From Pontiella agarivorans (GTDB lineage Bacteria; Verrucomicrobiota; Kiritimatiellia; Kiritimatiellales; Pontiellaceae): a DNA stretch of 64,000 nucleotides. Positions 1 through 12,040 of the stretch are shown here, in pieces; position 1 is the stretch's first letter; every line of letters starts with the position of its first letter. Below the pieces are notes generated by a model. That model ran no database searches. It was not told the DNA's origin and saw only the letters and a list, made by a program, of their open reading frames with translations. A program made the translations under genes and the position numbers. The stretch is from the NCBI RefSeq assembly GCF_034531395.1, contig NZ_JARVCO010000008.1, forward strand, positions 47,873 to 111,872, read 5' to 3'.

Positions 1-1010
1 TCATAAACCTGCCCCGCCGGCAGTTTACCGGGCCAGCGGATGAGGTAGGGAATGCGGTTTCCGCCTTCATAGTTCGAACCTTTATTGCCGCGAAGGGGAC
101 CAACGCTGCCGAGCAGCTCCTTCGGCCAGTTTTCCGGCCAGTCTACATTATAGGCAAATGTTGCACCGTTGTCGGATGCGAATGCGACAAGGGTGTTTTC
201 AGTGAGCCCGAGTTCATCGAGTTTATCTAAAACTTTTCCGATATTTTCATCCATGGAAAGCAGCATGGCTCCGTACATTTTGGTGGCTTCGGTTTTCAGG
301 TGCGCCACTTGCGGTTTCAGGCTGGTTTTAGCCTGCATCGGTGAATGCGGGGCGTTGAAAGCCAGATAGTAGAAAAACGGTTTGTCTTTATGCCGTTCGA
401 TAAAACCGACGGCATGATCGCCAAGCCGGTCGGTCAGGTAGATATCGCCTTCGCGTTCCGGGCCCCAGAGAATACGTTTGTGTCCGCCGCGGGCGACGGA
501 TTCATCGACTCCGGCATAATGCCCGTTTTCATCGGGGAAATACTGTCCGCCGAAATGCATAATCCATTTATATTCATCAAATGTGGTCTCGGGATAACCG
601 GGGAGGTTGTATTTTCCCGACATACCGGTCACATAGCCGGCACGGCTCAGGGCCTGATTAATCAGCAGCTGTCCTTCGGGGATACGGTTGTTTTCCAATG
701 TTTCTTCGACTCCGTTTTTCAGGTCATCCCAGGTATCCTGATTCCACTGGATTCCGAATTTCTGCTGATACATGCCGGTGAGCAGGCCGAAGCGGCTTGG
801 ACCACAGGCCGAGGCGCTGACGTACCCCTGTGTGAAGCGAACGCCTTCCTTTGCGATGCGGTCAATATTGGGGGTCGGAACCAGATTGTCGTAGCCATAG
901 CATCTGGCATCGCCGTACCCCATATCATCGGCAAGAATCATGATGATATTAGGCTTTGATGCGTAAGCGGATATGATTGATGTGAATAGAACAAGAGCGA
1001 TTCGTTTCAT
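1..1010 (-). CDS. Sulfatase (S1-type, formylglycine), 3' end cut by window
   Basis: Exported sulfatase that would hydrolyse sulfate esters on a polysaccharide. Reading the minus strand from the ATG at 1010 gives 336 codons without a stop, so the C-terminus lies outside the window. After a short signal peptide (about residues 1-17) comes the metal-binding start [16 protein letters not shown]. The C-x-P-S-R signature CGPSR has its Cys at residue 69, the residue that a maturase turns into formylglycine. A later ASDNGA motif is the usual second metal-site region. The start is one base from the stop of the upstream gene (1012), so it is the fourth gene of a sulfatase operon read from 5845. The substrate cannot be told from sequence. 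Confidence 0.93.
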   Translation of the reverse strand, partial: MKRIALVLFTSIISAYASKPNIIMILADDMGYGDARCYGYDNLVPTPNIDRIAKEGVRFTQGYVSASACGPSRFGLLTGMYQQKFGIQWNQDTWDDLKNGVEETLENNRIPEGQLLINQALSRAGYVTGMSGKYNLPGYPETTFDEYKWIMHFGGQYFPDENGHYAGVDESVARGGHKRILWGPEREGDIYLTDRLGDHAVGFIERHKDKPFFYYLAFNAPHSPMQAKTSLKPQVAHLKTEATKMYGAMLLSMDENIGKVLDKLDELGLTENTLVAFASDNGATFAYNVDWPENWPKELLGSVGPLRGNKGSNYEGGNRIPYLIRWPGKLPAGQVY

Positions 1011-1011
1011 A

Positions 1012-2637
1012 CTACCTCGGTGCGTTGTATTCTGTTTCGTAGATATTATTTTTTTCAAGAACTTTCAGGAGCATTTCCCGTTCTTCGCGATGCTGTTCGG
1101 AAACGCTGCCCCAGTCCTTAATTTCCGGAAAGCTGCAGTGATCTTCGGGCAGGACGGAGACATCCCACCATGTGCCGTAACCGTCGCGCAGCACCTTACG
1201 GCCGCGGGCCAGCTGTTTGTCTTTTTTATAGGAGTAGATCCAGTCGTGCGGTTCCGGAGCGTCGGCTGTCAGGTAGGGCCAGAGGCTTTTCCCGTCCAGT
1301 TCATAGTTTTCCGGGATTTTTACGCCCATGATATCCGCCAGCGTGGGGACCATATCAACCAGTGAAGCAAGCGCGTTGAGTTCTCCTTTTTTTGTTAAAT
1401 TCGAGGCATGGATAATTAATGGTACATGCACCCCGCGCTGCTGATCGACCCTGGTTTTTCCAAATTTGTGTGAGCCGTTGTCGGCGGCAAAAATAAAAAC
1501 GGTGTTTTCATAAATGCCGAGTGCTTTTGTTTTTTCGATGTAGCGCCACATGATGTAGTCGCAATAGTTGATGTGCCGATGCAGTCCGGGATCGGTGACG
1601 GTGCCGTGGGTATCATAAACCCCTTTGCTTCCGGTGATATCCGGTTCGGTCCGGTGATACCGTTTCCCGTCCCATTGAATAACCGGAGTGCCCGGCCATT
1701 TGTTGCCGGAATCGGGATTGAGCCAGTCAAAATCACCATGTCCGAGGTGGGTGGCATGATAGATGAGAAAGGGTTTCCCTGCTTTATGCTGTCGTTCCAT
1801 GAAATCGAGACCGTAATCGGTTTCAATATCCGGTCCATAGGTGTTCAGGCTGAATGATGCCTGGGCTTCGGGCGTATTCGGCCACCATTCAAGTCCGGCT
1901 TTTTTACCTTTTTCATTAACCACAACCTGATGCGGGTTGAAACCATAACTACGGCGGGCGAGTGGATATCCGGGGGCGAGTTTTCCGGAGTCGAGATTTT
2001 TAACAGCCGGTTTCCCATCGACATTCACGATTGTTGTGCGAAAGCCGTATTTAAAGTTCCGGATATCCATTTCATCACCGGTTCCGATCATGCCTTCGGT
2101 AAAACCGAAACGCTGGAAATCCTCACCCTGTACCTGCATCTGGGTTTTTCCGGCCCAGACACTGGCATAACCGCCCATTAGCGCAATCTGTCCCATGCCG
2201 ATCGGGGAGCTTTCGAAGAGATACCAGGTCCGTTCACCCTTCGGTGTACGGATTTTTCCTAAATCGCGGTTATCCCACCACTTGGTGCGTGTGGCGTAGC
2301 GGCCGGTCATCATCATGGCCCGGCTGGGCATGCAGACCGTGGCGCCCCAGACACTGTTGAGATAGCATCCTTCTGAGGCCAGCCGATCGAGCACCGGGGT
2401 GTGGGCGCGGTATTTCGGATCAGACGTATCGCCGCCTTTCGGTTTGGTCCAGACGGAGCTTTGATAGACGGGGAGCTCGCGCGGGCTGATGTCATCCGCA
2501 AAAAGAATGATCACATTGGGCCGTGTTTCGCTGAAGCAGGTTAAAATGCTAAGAAAAGTGAGAACCGCAGCGATGACCAGCGTCCAGTAGACCGAGTGTG
2601 AAGGGATCGGAAGATTCTGTTTGTGCTGTATTTTCAT
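1012..2637 (-). CDS. Sulfatase (S1-type), 541 aa
   Basis: Exported sulfatase. The N-terminus carries a hydrophobic segment (about 18-36) after a basic and polar stretch, so it is either a signal peptide with a long n-region or a membrane anchor. The metal-site start [13 protein letters not shown] is followed by the formylglycine signature CMPSR with Cys102, and by [11 protein letters not shown] near residue 390. It is a close paralog of the next gene upstream (2637-4175): both share the unusual ADDIS-x-RE start, a GDTSxPxYRA stretch before the signature, and the WDVS ending region. The start codon overlaps the upstream stop by one base (TAATG), which points to translational coupling. Substrate unknown. 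Confidence 0.93.
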   Translation of the reverse strand: MKIQHKQNLPIPSHSVYWTLVIAAVLTFLSILTCFSETRPNVIILFADDISPRELPVYQSSVWTKPKGGDTSDPKYRAHTPVLDRLASEGCYLNSVWGATVCMPSRAMMMTGRYATRTKWWDNRDLGKIRTPKGERTWYLFESSPIGMGQIALMGGYASVWAGKTQMQVQGEDFQRFGFTEGMIGTGDEMDIRNFKYGFRTTIVNVDGKPAVKNLDSGKLAPGYPLARRSYGFNPHQVVVNEKGKKAGLEWWPNTPEAQASFSLNTYGPDIETDYGLDFMERQHKAGKPFLIYHATHLGHGDFDWLNPDSGNKWPGTPVIQWDGKRYHRTEPDITGSKGVYDTHGTVTDPGLHRHINYCDYIMWRYIEKTKALGIYENTVFIFAADNGSHKFGKTRVDQQRGVHVPLIIHASNLTKKGELNALASLVDMVPTLADIMGVKIPENYELDGKSLWPYLTADAPEPHDWIYSYKKDKQLARGRKVLRDGYGTWWDVSVLPEDHCSFPEIKDWGSVSEQHREEREMLLKVLEKNNIYETEYNAPR

Positions 2638-4175
2638 TATTCATACTCCGGTAGAATGGTAAGCAGTTTTTCTCTTTCCGCACGGTGGACCTCTAGGACG
2701 CTGCCCCAATCCTTAATTTCCGGGTAGCTGATATAATCTTCAGGTTCTGAAGAAACATCCCACCAGCGGTTATTGCCATCCCGCATCACGTGGTGTCCGC
2801 GAATAATCTGATTCCGTTCCTGATACGTGTACACCCAGTCGCGGTGAGTCTGTTTGTCACCGAAAAGAAAGGGGACCATGCTGACCCCGTCATAGACATA
2901 GTTCTCCGGAATTTCGAAACCGGTCAGTTCGGCAATGGTCGGCCAAAGGTCGACGATGCCGGCCATGACATCCTGCCGTCCGTGCTTGGTCATGCCGGGG
3001 GCATAGATAATCATCGGAACATGACATCCTTTCTGGCGATCCGGGCTGTTTTTCCCGTATCCGCCCGTTCCGTTATCGGCTGTAATGATGAAGACGGTGT
3101 TGTCTAAAATATCCATCTCTTCAAATTTTTCGAGATACCGGCTGATCTGAAAATCGATATAGTTGATGTGATTATGCATGCCCGGTTCCGTAACCGTTCC
3201 GTGCGCATCGTATCGGCCTTTGTCACCAGTGATCTTCGGATCGGTTCGGTGATAACGTTTCCCATTCCAGTGAATTTTCGGCGTGCCCGGCCAGCTGGAG
3301 TCGGCACTGTTGCCGAGAAAGTCGTACTGGTCGTGCCCCAGGTGCGAGGCATGGTAGATGAAGAACGGTTTCTTTTCGTTCATTCTCCGGTCGATGAAGT
3401 CAAAAATAAATTCCATTTCCAGATCGGGACCATATGTGCTGATTCCGAAATTTTCCTGTGATTCCGGTGTATTCGGCCACCAGACCAGTTTGCCCGGGGC
3501 CGACGGATCGTTCCAGAGGCGGACGTTGGGCTGCCAGTACCAGCTGTCCTGTGCATAGGTCTTTTTTTCAATGGGCTTCCCGGTATCCATATTGATCAGC
3601 ACGCGTTTCCCGTTGATGGTTTTCGGATCAAGCTGGAAATCGCTGTATGGATTGGTCGGCTCGGCGAGCAGGCCGGGAGTGATCATGGCTTCATCGAATC
3701 CGTATTTTCCGTAATCACCTGAAAGATGAAATTTTCCTGCCCAGTAGGTGGCATAGCCCGCCTGAGCGGCCACATGGCTCAGCAGAATGGGCGTGCTGTC
3801 ATAAATGTGATAGGCCTCGTTCCAACCGCCGGCGTTTTTCACCTTGCCGATGTCCCGATTGCTCCACCAGGTCTGGCGGTGGGCAAACCGTCCGGTCAGC
3901 AGCATAGCCCGGCTCGGTTTGCACAGGGTCGCCGCCCAGGCGGAGGTGATCCAGCAGCCTTTTTCGGCCAGTTGATCCATTACCGGGGTGCGGGCCCGGT
4001 ATTCAGGATTGGACGTGTCGCCGCGTTCCGGCGGGCTCCACTGCGGGGTTCCATAGATTGGAAACTCCCGTGCACTGATGTCGTCTGCAAAATAGAGTAC
4101 GATATTGGGCTTAACGGGGACTGCAGCGATGGCGGAGACCGCGGTGAAAAGAGAGATAAGCAACCCCTTATGCAT
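2637..4175 (-). CDS. Sulfatase (S1-type), 512 aa
   Basis: Exported sulfatase with a clear signal peptide (about residues 1-20). The metal-site start [13 protein letters not shown] is followed by CKPSR with Cys85, the residue expected to become formylglycine, and by [11 protein letters not shown] in the second metal-site region. It is paralogous to the downstream gene at 1012-2637, so this pair looks like a tandem duplication that has diverged, perhaps to act on different sulfate positions (inference). It overlaps the upstream sulfatase stop by one base (TAATG) and is overlapped in the same way by the downstream start. Confidence 0.93.
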   Translation of the reverse strand: MHKGLLISLFTAVSAIAAVPVKPNIVLYFADDISAREFPIYGTPQWSPPERGDTSNPEYRARTPVMDQLAEKGCWITSAWAATLCKPSRAMLLTGRFAHRQTWWSNRDIGKVKNAGGWNEAYHIYDSTPILLSHVAAQAGYATYWAGKFHLSGDYGKYGFDEAMITPGLLAEPTNPYSDFQLDPKTINGKRVLINMDTGKPIEKKTYAQDSWYWQPNVRLWNDPSAPGKLVWWPNTPESQENFGISTYGPDLEMEFIFDFIDRRMNEKKPFFIYHASHLGHDQYDFLGNSADSSWPGTPKIHWNGKRYHRTDPKITGDKGRYDAHGTVTEPGMHNHINYIDFQISRYLEKFEEMDILDNTVFIITADNGTGGYGKNSPDRQKGCHVPMIIYAPGMTKHGRQDVMAGIVDLWPTIAELTGFEIPENYVYDGVSMVPFLFGDKQTHRDWVYTYQERNQIIRGHHVMRDGNNRWWDVSSEPEDYISYPEIKDWGSVLEVHRAEREKLLTILPEYE

Positions 4176-5845
4176 TAATTGAATTCTCCGAAGGGATGGG
4201 GCATTTCGGCCAGATAGGTCGAAAGCTGTTTTTTCATTTCAGCCAAAATTTCGGCATAGGCCGGATCGTAGGCGAGGTTGTTCTGTTCAAACGGATCCTT
4301 TTCCAGGTCGTAAAGCTGATCAGCATCAAAATAAGCCGGATATTCCCGGTCACCATCCATGATGACGCCTTTGCTGACATTGTCGGGGGTGTTTTTCCGA
4401 CCGTCCCAGGAAACGCGCCGGCGTCGTTTTTGTTCCAAAGCCTGGATGGCATCCTGTTTCATCGCTTCTTCAATTTCCGCCGGAGCGCGACAGGCAATGT
4501 ATTTGAAGCGGTCGGTGACGATTCCGCGTGTATGCATAATTTCGAGATAGAGTGATTCCCGGGCGGTTGCGGATTCTCCGCTGAGCATTGGAGCAAAGCT
4601 TTGTCCGTCGAGGCCGACATCACCGGTGTTTTTGCTTTCAGAAAGGTCAAGAATGGTGCTTACGAGATCGACGTTAGAGCTGATGCCGGCCGCGCGCGTT
4701 CCTGCTTTTATTTTTTGGGGCCAGCGGATCACGGTGGGTACTCGGGCGGTTTCGCCGATGGTGTTTTTGCCGCGGCTCTGGTGGTCGGAAGTGAATACAA
4801 AAAGTGTCTCTTCCGACATGCCGAGTTCATCGAGTTTTTTTAATACGGTACCGAGCGCGTCATCAATGTGGGTTCCATAGGCATTCACCAGTGGCAGGCC
4901 GGCCTCTTCAACCCGCCGGACAACATCGGCATAGGAGGGCATACAACCGGGCACTTCGTCGAGCCAGCCGCCGGGCGAACCGTGAGGATCACGTTCGAAC
5001 CAGAATGGCGCGTTGGGGTTGCGGGCCTGAGAGTCGTAATACTGCCGGTGCGGCAGAGGGAGGGCGATGTAGAGATAGAACGGTTTTTCGTTTTCTTTGG
5101 CTTTATCAAGAAAGTCCAATGCGCCCTGCATCACCCAGGGGAGGTTTTCGAGTCGGAGTTCTTTGGGAGCTTTAAGTGCGCCGACGTTGCCGATCTGGAT
5201 ACTGGCGGCAAAATCAAACCCCTGTTCTTTTTCCATGGTACGGCATTCAATACGCTGGGCTTCTTTCACTTTTTCATTCACGCCGGGATCAGAGAGTTTG
5301 GCGTTCCGGAGTTCCGCATTATACCTGCCCGCGCCATGCCCGTTGTGCCATTTGCCGACCATGCCGGTGAAGTAGCCGTTTTTTTGCAATACTTTCGGCA
5401 GCGTATTTTCTGTCGATGGCAATGTGGCACTCCAGTCGACCGATGCCGGTTTTCCGGGTTTATACTTTCTCTGGAAGCCGGTGGACCGGCTGGCATAGCG
5501 TCCGGTCAGCATCGAGTAGCGGCTTGGCGTACAGACCGGAGAGGTGATGTAAAACCGGTCCAGCACCACGCCGTCCCGGGCCAGCTGTTCAAGATGGGGC
5601 ATTAACATTTCGGGATTTTCAAAATAGTCGATTTGGGGCTGATCAAATTTCGGGAAATTATCTTCGTAAAACCCCTGCTGTTTCATGCCGGTATGGCTGG
5701 GAAAGAAATCCAGATCATAGAGGCTGCGCGGCACCTCATCGAAATCGAGATCATCGGTATAAAAAATAACAATATTCGGGCGGGCCTGTGCCAAAGCACC
5801 GGCTGCGATAAGCAGGGTAAAAAGAAATGAGGTTGATTTTTTCAT
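4175..5845 (-). CDS. Sulfatase (S1-type), 556 aa, first gene of operon
   Basis: Exported sulfatase with a signal peptide ending near AQA-RP (about residue 21). It has the metal-site start [13 protein letters not shown], a long insertion before the signature (residues 38-95), CTPSR with Cys105, and FTSDHQSRG in place of the common DNG motif. It belongs to a different subgroup from the two downstream paralogs. It is the promoter-proximal gene of the four-sulfatase operon and is transcribed away from the histidine kinase gene at 6090. The 244 bases between the two must hold both divergent promoters, so the neighbouring two-component system is a candidate regulator (inference). The substrate is not predictable from what is visible. 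Confidence 0.93.
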   Translation of the reverse strand: MKKSTSFLFTLLIAAGALAQARPNIVIFYTDDLDFDEVPRSLYDLDFFPSHTGMKQQGFYEDNFPKFDQPQIDYFENPEMLMPHLEQLARDGVVLDRFYITSPVCTPSRYSMLTGRYASRSTGFQRKYKPGKPASVDWSATLPSTENTLPKVLQKNGYFTGMVGKWHNGHGAGRYNAELRNAKLSDPGVNEKVKEAQRIECRTMEKEQGFDFAASIQIGNVGALKAPKELRLENLPWVMQGALDFLDKAKENEKPFYLYIALPLPHRQYYDSQARNPNAPFWFERDPHGSPGGWLDEVPGCMPSYADVVRRVEEAGLPLVNAYGTHIDDALGTVLKKLDELGMSEETLFVFTSDHQSRGKNTIGETARVPTVIRWPQKIKAGTRAAGISSNVDLVSTILDLSESKNTGDVGLDGQSFAPMLSGESATARESLYLEIMHTRGIVTDRFKYIACRAPAEIEEAMKQDAIQALEQKRRRRVSWDGRKNTPDNVSKGVIMDGDREYPAYFDADQLYDLEKDPFEQNNLAYDPAYAEILAEMKKQLSTYLAEMPHPFGEFN

Positions 5846-6089
5846 GGTCCTATTATCAGAGAGCGGCCTTTCCGGTGCTATGAGTCAATCTGCTGTATTT
5901 GTGTACATTTACGCCACACGGCTATTCTTTAGTTTATTCGGTGAATTACAGGAATATAACGCTATGGGACGATGCAAACCGGACGATCACTTTATCCCCC
6001 TTTCGGTGGAGGATTATGAAACTGAAAACGGGGAAGATGAGGCTATAATCGTTGTTATTTTTGGGTGCATGCTCTAAGGGTCTTCTATT

Positions 6090-8234
6090 GTGAAAAAATA
6101 CAACATGACAGTTTGGACGGTTCTGCTTCTGGCGGTACTGCAGGTTTTCGGAGGTCCTTTAACGCGTATTCCCGATATTCGGGCGCTTGCTCCGGAGGCG
6201 GCTGCAGAGGCGAAAGTTGTCGACGTGGAGGCTCAGGTGGTCTGGGTGGATCCGGTGCGCAGCAGTTTTTTTCTGAATGACGGAGAGCAGGGCATCTATG
6301 TTTGCCGCCGAGTGAGGCCCTCTGGAAAAACGAATTTGAAACCGGGCGATACGGTGCGGGTTCGAGGCGTTACCGGTGCAGGAGGGTTTGCCGCCGAAAT
6401 CATTGCGGAAAGCGTTCAGTTTCTGGAGCACCGCCCGCTTTCGAAAGGGCGTGCGCTGTGGCCGACTCATCTTAATTCGCCTGAAGTGGATTGTGACTGG
6501 TTCAATATGGCCGGCCGGCTGGTTTCCTATGAGGTGATTGAAGAGTCGTTTGTGATTATGGCGGAAATGATCCGCGATGAGCAGACGATGTATTTGCAGA
6601 TTCCTGATACGCCGGAAAATCGCAAGCGCATGGATGCACTGATGTTCCAATGGGTGGAATTCAATGCGGTTGCCGGAACGGTGAATAACAGCAACCGCCA
6701 GATTGTGGGGCGGATTTTCCATGTTTCGTCGGCGTCGGATTTCAAGGTGTCCGGGATTTCGCTGAAAGAGGCGCTGAGTGAAGTGAAAGAAGCGGTGCCG
6801 ATTCATGAGCTGATGCGGCAGGGCATGAGACTCCACAGCATTGTGAAAACCTATGGAACGGTCACGCATGTTGGAAATCGTGAGCTTTTTCTGAGGGGAG
6901 AACGGGCGGCGCTGTATGTTCAGATTCAGGATCCGGGGGGCGTTGTGGTCGGAGACCGGGTTGAAGTGGTGGGCTTGGTCAGTCCGCATCCGGTATCGCC
7001 GGCCATGCGGGCCCATTCGGTACGCGTTATCGGTCATGACGATCTGCCTGAACCCATCCGATTGGATTCTCTGTCGAATGTTACGGACCGTTATAATTTT
7101 GATTTAGTTCAAATGGACGCGAAACTGGTTGAAAGCGGAAGTTCGTTTCAATTGAGCAACGGTCAGGGAAATCCGAAAAAGCTGATCAAACTGCTTTGTC
7201 GATCCGGAAACCGTTTTTTTGAAGCGGATCTGCAGACGGGTGAAGGGCTTCCGGAATCGATCAAGGCGGGGGCGGTTTTGCGTTTGAGCGGGTTGTGTCA
7301 TGTGAACCGCGAAACGCGGCGGGCGTGGAATCTGGATATTCAGGGGATTCGGCTTGAACTGCGCAGTGCTGCGGATGTGCAGCTGCTCACTGCGGCACCG
7401 TGGTGGACCGTACAGCGGCTGCTGTGGGTGGCGGGAATTATTCTTCTGATTGCGCTGATTTTTCTGATCTGGGTATTGCTGCTGCGTAAAACGGTGGAGC
7501 GGCAGACCGGGATCATTGGAGAAAAAATGGAACAGGAAGCGGTGCTGAATGAACGCCAGCGCATTGCGCGGGAACTGCACGATAATTTGGAACAGGGTCT
7601 TTCCGGGGCCATTTTCCGGTTGGGCGGAATACGGTTTATGCTGCAAACGAATATGCAGGAAAATCAGAAACGATTCGAGCTGGTTGACGCGGAGAGGACT
7701 CCGTTTGAACCGCTTCATACCGCGTGGCGTGAAGGTGCGGAGAAAATTCATGAAGATCTGGAAGCGGTTGAGCATATGCTGAGTTACTGTTCTGCAGAAT
7801 CGCGGACCTCCATCCTGGATTTGCGCGGGGGATTGTTGGAATCCATGGATTTGGTTGATGCGGCTGATGTGATGATTAAGAATTTGAATGAACAATGGAA
7901 CGCCGCTGCTGAACTGCACGTTGCCGGAGAGCCGCGGCGTTTTTCCCGGGAGGCGGAGCGCAATGTTCTGCTGGTGATCAAGGAAGCGGTTTCCAATGCC
8001 ATACGGCATGCGAATGCAGACGGTATTGAAGTGATGCTGGATTATTCTGATGGGCTTACGGTGGAAATTCACGACGACGGTTGCGGGTTTGAGGTGGAAA
8101 CGGCGGAACAAAGCGGACGGTTCGGGCTCCGGGGGATGCGTGAGCGGATGAGGAATACGGGCGGTATACTGGTCGTACACAGTCATCCCGGCGAAGGAAC
8201 AACTGTTTCGACAACGTTGGAGATGAACAAATGA
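6090..8234 (+). CDS. Sensor histidine kinase, NarL/DegS-type, 714 aa
   Basis: Membrane sensor kinase of a two-component system. A signal peptide or first membrane segment (about 8-22) is followed by a roughly 400-residue extracytoplasmic part whose first domain (RIPDIRALAP through GIYVCRR) resembles the beta-barrel sensor segment common in PVC-group kinases. One membrane helix (about 438-467) leads to a short coiled coil and the HisKA_3 dimerisation helix. The phosphoacceptor is His497 in IARELHDNLEQGLSG. The ATPase domain has KEAVSNAIRHA, DDGCGF and GLRGMRERM. The start is GTG at 6090, with TAAGGG about ten bases upstream. The gene overlaps the response regulator by four bases (ATGA). It is a full-length paralog of the kinase at 14456. 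The ligand is unknown; a glycan product is a guess from context. Confidence 0.93.
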   Translation: MKKYNMTVWTVLLLAVLQVFGGPLTRIPDIRALAPEAAAEAKVVDVEAQVVWVDPVRSSFFLNDGEQGIYVCRRVRPSGKTNLKPGDTVRVRGVTGAGGFAAEIIAESVQFLEHRPLSKGRALWPTHLNSPEVDCDWFNMAGRLVSYEVIEESFVIMAEMIRDEQTMYLQIPDTPENRKRMDALMFQWVEFNAVAGTVNNSNRQIVGRIFHVSSASDFKVSGISLKEALSEVKEAVPIHELMRQGMRLHSIVKTYGTVTHVGNRELFLRGERAALYVQIQDPGGVVVGDRVEVVGLVSPHPVSPAMRAHSVRVIGHDDLPEPIRLDSLSNVTDRYNFDLVQMDAKLVESGSSFQLSNGQGNPKKLIKLLCRSGNRFFEADLQTGEGLPESIKAGAVLRLSGLCHVNRETRRAWNLDIQGIRLELRSAADVQLLTAAPWWTVQRLLWVAGIILLIALIFLIWVLLLRKTVERQTGIIGEKMEQEAVLNERQRIARELHDNLEQGLSGAIFRLGGIRFMLQTNMQENQKRFELVDAERTPFEPLHTAWREGAEKIHEDLEAVEHMLSYCSAESRTSILDLRGGLLESMDLVDAADVMIKNLNEQWNAAAELHVAGEPRRFSREAERNVLLVIKEAVSNAIRHANADGIEVMLDYSDGLTVEIHDDGCGFEVETAEQSGRFGLRGMRERMRNTGGILVVHSHPGEGTTVSTTLEMNK

Positions 8235-8863
8235 GCAGAAAGATCCGGATATTGATTGTGGATGATAATCAGATGATGCGGTTCGGGTTGAGCGGCAGTC
8301 TGGCGGCCATGCCCGATGTGACGGTGGTGGGCGAAGCGGCCAATGGGGAAGAAGCGCTGGCACTGGTGGAAGAGCAGCGCCCGGACATCGTCACGATGGA
8401 TTATAAAATGCCGGGGGATAACGGCCTGACGGTGACGGAAAAGATTTTGGCGCGCTATCCGGATACCCGGGTCATTCTGCTGTCGGCTTTTGATTCGGAA
8501 GAGGATATCTGGAATGCCGTCCAGGTGGGGGTGAAGGGCTATCTGACTAAAACCGCCGGCAATGTGAACGAGTTGCTGGCCGCTGTGAAAGCCGTTGCGG
8601 ATGGCGAACGGTATTTCCCGGAGATCATCGCTAACCGTTTAAAGGAGCGGCAGAAAGTTTCCGGCCTGAGTGCCCGTGAGGTGGAGGTGCTCAAATTGCT
8701 GGCCGCGGGAAAATCAAATCAGGAAATCGCGGATACGCTCGGTATTGCTCTGGAAACGACCAAATCGCATCTGCTGAATCTGCGCTCCAAACTGGGGGCG
8801 GCGGATCGCACGCAGGCGGTAGTGTTGGCGTATGAAAAAGGAATACTGCATCTGAATGAATAG
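8231..8863 (+). CDS. Response regulator, NarL/FixJ family, 210 aa
   Basis: DNA-binding partner of the kinase at 6090. The receiver domain (1-120) has the acidic pair DD11-12, the phosphoacceptor Asp57 in VTMDYKMPG and Lys107 in YLTKTAG. The LuxR-type helix-turn-helix (about 143-205) contains [20 protein letters not shown]. The start overlaps the kinase stop by four bases. It is very similar to the regulator at 16630 and of the same length. The next gene downstream is the LamG/FAD oxidoreductase at 8988, a likely member of its regulon, as are the divergent sulfatases (inference). Confidence 0.95.
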   Translation: MSRKIRILIVDDNQMMRFGLSGSLAAMPDVTVVGEAANGEEALALVEEQRPDIVTMDYKMPGDNGLTVTEKILARYPDTRVILLSAFDSEEDIWNAVQVGVKGYLTKTAGNVNELLAAVKAVADGERYFPEIIANRLKERQKVSGLSAREVEVLKLLAAGKSNQEIADTLGIALETTKSHLLNLRSKLGAADRTQAVVLAYEKGILHLNE

Positions 8864-8987
8864 GGCTATCCCTCAAAAGGTGGATATCTTTATTCGGGGA
8901 AAAAATGCAAGCGTATCGTTATATGGTCAATCAGTATGTGGTTGGGCGGGGCATCGGGTCCTGTCAGGAGAAACAGTGGAGAGAGCG

Positions 8988-11900
8988 ATGAAAAAAACAG
9001 TTTTAACCTTATGTGCTTCCTTGGGGTGGTCTGCAATGCTATCGGCCGCAGCGGAAAAACCGCTGGCCAATTGGAGGTTTGATGATGGGGTCGGCAATAC
9101 GGTGGCCGATTCTTCGGGCCATGGAAATTCGGGAAAAATCGGTGAAATCAAATGGGTGATGGGGGCCGTGAATTCGGCCGGTCAGCTGGGCTATCAGGCG
9201 GGGGTGCAGATTGCCCACGATCCCAGTCTGCTTCCTGATAAGAGCTTTTCGGTACAGGCCTGGATTAAACCGTGGGCGCCGAAATATGATCAGCACCCGA
9301 ATATTGTCCGCAAAAACGGGTCCTATGTGTTCAAGCTTGCGCCAAGCAAATCGCTCGCTTTGGTGCTTTGGCTGAACGGTGAAAAGAAAACCTTTGAATC
9401 GAAACATAAAGAATGGCCGAACGGAAAATGGCAGCATGTGGCCGCGACGTATGACGGGAAGAAGGTTTGTCTCTATGTAAACGGAGGCCTTGATTCCACG
9501 TTTCCAGCCTCTGGAATAATTTCGGGCAGTGCATCAGACTGTTTTATCGGCGCCCAGAATAAGCAGTTCTTTTTTAATGGGACGCTTGATGAAGTCCGGT
9601 TGGACGGGGTTGCGCTGAGTTCGCGTGATATTGCTGAGTCGAGCTATAAGGGACGGCTGGAAATGGCGCGTCGCGATAACCGGTTTACGGATTTTTATGA
9701 AAAAATTCAGAAGCGCAGCGGCGAAACGCAGGTGCCGGGGACGCTCTGGATTGATGCCGAGGATTTTTCGGATTACGGCGGCTGGTGGATGGATACCCAG
9801 TTTGTGCCGCAAATGGGATCGCCGTTTCTGATGGCGGCCGGCATTGGTACACCGGTTGAAAATGCAAAGACCACGATTAAGGTTCCGGAGTCTGGAACGT
9901 ACCGGCTGTGGGTGCGAAATAAGAACTGGTATGGCAACCGCTATGCACCGGGTCAATTTGCGGTTTCCATTAACGGTAAAAAATCCGAAACCACCTTCGG
10001 TACCCGCGAACAGCGTGCATGGGTCTGGCAGGATGGCGGAACGTTTGAACTGAAAAAGGGTGAAACAGCCCTCGAGCTGGAGGACTTGACCGGCTGGTAC
10101 GGCCGCTGCGATGCTCTGCTGCTGACGAAGGATCTGGAATTCTATCCGAAACAGGAGCAGAAGGACTATCTGCCCATGCGCGAAAAATTTGTCGGCACGA
10201 TTCCGGTCAAAGACGCGGGACACTTTGATTTTATTGTCGTCGGCGGCGGTGTTGCCGGATGCAATGCGGCCATTGCGGCGGCGCGCGGCGGCGCAAAAGT
10301 GGCCCTGATTCAGGATCGTCCGATGGTGGGCGGAAACAACAGTGCGGAAATGGGCGTGCCGGTTTCCGGCGGTTCGAGTCTTGGAAAAGGGCGTGAAACC
10401 GGATTGAACGAAGAGATCGGCCGGATTCATTCCTACAATTTTCTGAGCAAGTGGGCCACCGGGGCTGAGCGGGTGATTGCTGATGAACCGAATATTACGC
10501 TGTTCCTCAATGAGCATGTTTTTGAAGCCGAAACGGACAAGGACAACCATATCAAGGCGGTGAAATCGTTTGATATGATCGACGGGCAGCATACCCGCTA
10601 TACCGCCGATCTGTTTGCCGACTGCACGGGTGACGGCTGGCTGGGCTATTATGCCGGAGCGGACTGGATGCTCGGGCGTGAATCGAAAGAACAGTTCGGC
10701 GAAATGAATGCCAAGGATATTGCCGACAATGTCACCATGAGCGGATCACTGATGCAAAATTCGATTCTGGGTTATCAGGCCATTGATACCGGTAAACCAT
10801 ATACGTTTGAAGGGGAAGACTGGTTCTACGATCTTCGGATGAATGAAGAGGGTTATGTGAACCAGCGTCCGCGGTATGAAAGCGGAATCCGTGCCGGAAA
10901 CTGGTGGACGGAAAATCATGGTCGCAACGATGATCTGTGGGATCCGGAATGGACGCGGGATGATCTGATTCTGGTCAGTCTCTCCTATTACCACTGGATC
11001 AAGAATTATTCGCCGCTGGCTGAAAAAGCGAAAAACTATCAGCTGCGGTATATTCCCGTCACCAACGCGAAGCGTGAAACGCGCCGTCTGGTGGGGGATG
11101 TGATTGTGACGGAACACGATATACTCAACCGTAAAGTGTTCCCGGACCGTGTGGGTTATTTTGTCTGGAAGCTGGATGTGCATCATCCGCTGGGCATCTT
11201 TTCGCCGGGCAGCCCGTATGACTATGAAAACAACATCTCTCCGGCAAGTATTCCGATGCGGATGCTCTATTCCAAAGATGTGCCGAATCTGTTTATGGCC
11301 GGGCGCCATGTTTCGGTCACACACGTTGCACTGGGTTCCGCACGGGTTCAGGGTACGACCGGTATGATGGGGCAGGCGGTCGGCGCGGCGGCGGCGATGT
11401 GTCTGAATTATGAGACCACCCCGCGGGGCATTGTGCAAAATCATATGTCGGAACTGCAGCAGCAATTGTTGAAGGATGATGTGACCATTCCGCATCTGCG
11501 CAATGAAGATCCGGATGACCTGGCGCTGATGGCCAATGTGAAGGCGTCCAGTCATAAGTCATTGGAAGACGGCGTGCAGAATGTGATCAACGGCCTGACC
11601 CGTCCGATGGATGAGAATATGGAAATGTGGATCGGAAAAGTGCCGAACAATATGTGGATTTCCGATCCGAAACAGGCTATGCCGCAGTGGGTGGAACTTG
11701 ATTTCGGGGGAAAAAAGAAGGTGAACTCGGTTTATCTTACGTTTGATACCAACCTGAAGGTTAAACGGTACACCAGCTGGGAGCAGAAACCGGAAGAACG
11801 CATGCCGCCGGAATGTGTACGTGATTACCAGGTGCAGGTGCAGAAAAACGGAAAATGGGAAACGGTGGCGGATGTGACGAACAATTATCAGCGCCGGCGA

Positions 11901-12008
11901 GTGCATCATTTCCAAACATTGGAAACGTCCAAAGTACGGATTCTGATCACGGCAACCAACGGCGATCATTCAGCACGTATTTATGAAATCCGTGCGTATA
12001 ACGAATAG
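8988..12008 (+). CDS. Secreted LamG / CBM-like / FAD-dependent oxidoreductase, 1006 aa
   Basis: Large exported flavoprotein. The start at 8988 is chosen because it has GGAGAG just upstream and begins a clean signal peptide ([20 protein letters not shown]); the reading frame is open further upstream but that part overlaps the response regulator. Order of domains: LamG/concanavalin-like jelly roll (about 22-215), a beta-sandwich that looks like a carbohydrate-binding module (about 248-385, with [11 protein letters not shown] and [10 protein letters not shown]), an FAD_oxidored-type flavin domain (from about 412, GGGVAG dinucleotide motif then [11 protein letters not shown]), and a C-terminal discoidin (F5/8 type C)-like domain (about 847-1006). 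A full-length paralog lies at 22546. Its substrate is unknown; oxidation of a bound glycan or its products is an inference from the sugar-binding domains. Confidence 0.85.
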   Translation: MKKTVLTLCASLGWSAMLSAAAEKPLANWRFDDGVGNTVADSSGHGNSGKIGEIKWVMGAVNSAGQLGYQAGVQIAHDPSLLPDKSFSVQAWIKPWAPKYDQHPNIVRKNGSYVFKLAPSKSLALVLWLNGEKKTFESKHKEWPNGKWQHVAATYDGKKVCLYVNGGLDSTFPASGIISGSASDCFIGAQNKQFFFNGTLDEVRLDGVALSSRDIAESSYKGRLEMARRDNRFTDFYEKIQKRSGETQVPGTLWIDAEDFSDYGGWWMDTQFVPQMGSPFLMAAGIGTPVENAKTTIKVPESGTYRLWVRNKNWYGNRYAPGQFAVSINGKKSETTFGTREQRAWVWQDGGTFELKKGETALELEDLTGWYGRCDALLLTKDLEFYPKQEQKDYLPMREKFVGTIPVKDAGHFDFIVVGGGVAGCNAAIAAARGGAKVALIQDRPMVGGNNSAEMGVPVSGGSSLGKGRETGLNEEIGRIHSYNFLSKWATGAERVIADEPNITLFLNEHVFEAETDKDNHIKAVKSFDMIDGQHTRYTADLFADCTGDGWLGYYAGADWMLGRESKEQFGEMNAKDIADNVTMSGSLMQNSILGYQAIDTGKPYTFEGEDWFYDLRMNEEGYVNQRPRYESGIRAGNWWTENHGRNDDLWDPEWTRDDLILVSLSYYHWIKNYSPLAEKAKNYQLRYIPVTNAKRETRRLVGDVIVTEHDILNRKVFPDRVGYFVWKLDVHHPLGIFSPGSPYDYENNISPASIPMRMLYSKDVPNLFMAGRHVSVTHVALGSARVQGTTGMMGQAVGAAAAMCLNYETTPRGIVQNHMSELQQQLLKDDVTIPHLRNEDPDDLALMANVKASSHKSLEDGVQNVINGLTRPMDENMEMWIGKVPNNMWISDPKQAMPQWVELDFGGKKKVNSVYLTFDTNLKVKRYTSWEQKPEERMPPECVRDYQVQVQKNGKWETVADVTNNYQRRRVHHFQTLETSKVRILITATNGDHSARIYEIRAYNE

Positions 12009-12040
12009 TTCTGTTTTCGTATAAGTCGGATAGAACCGAT

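Noticed and set aside
8856..8987. Upstream extension of the FAD oxidoreductase into the response regulator
   Set aside because: No ribosome site at 8856, and the added residues precede a perfect signal peptide start at 8988.
9534..10592. Long minus-strand reading frame of about 350 codons
   Set aside because: It lies opposite the CBM/FAD part of the 8988 gene, is rich in Arg, His and Pro as shadow frames are, and has no recognisable motif. The same holds for 23116-24159, 24238-25026, 7104-8363 and 31569-32939.
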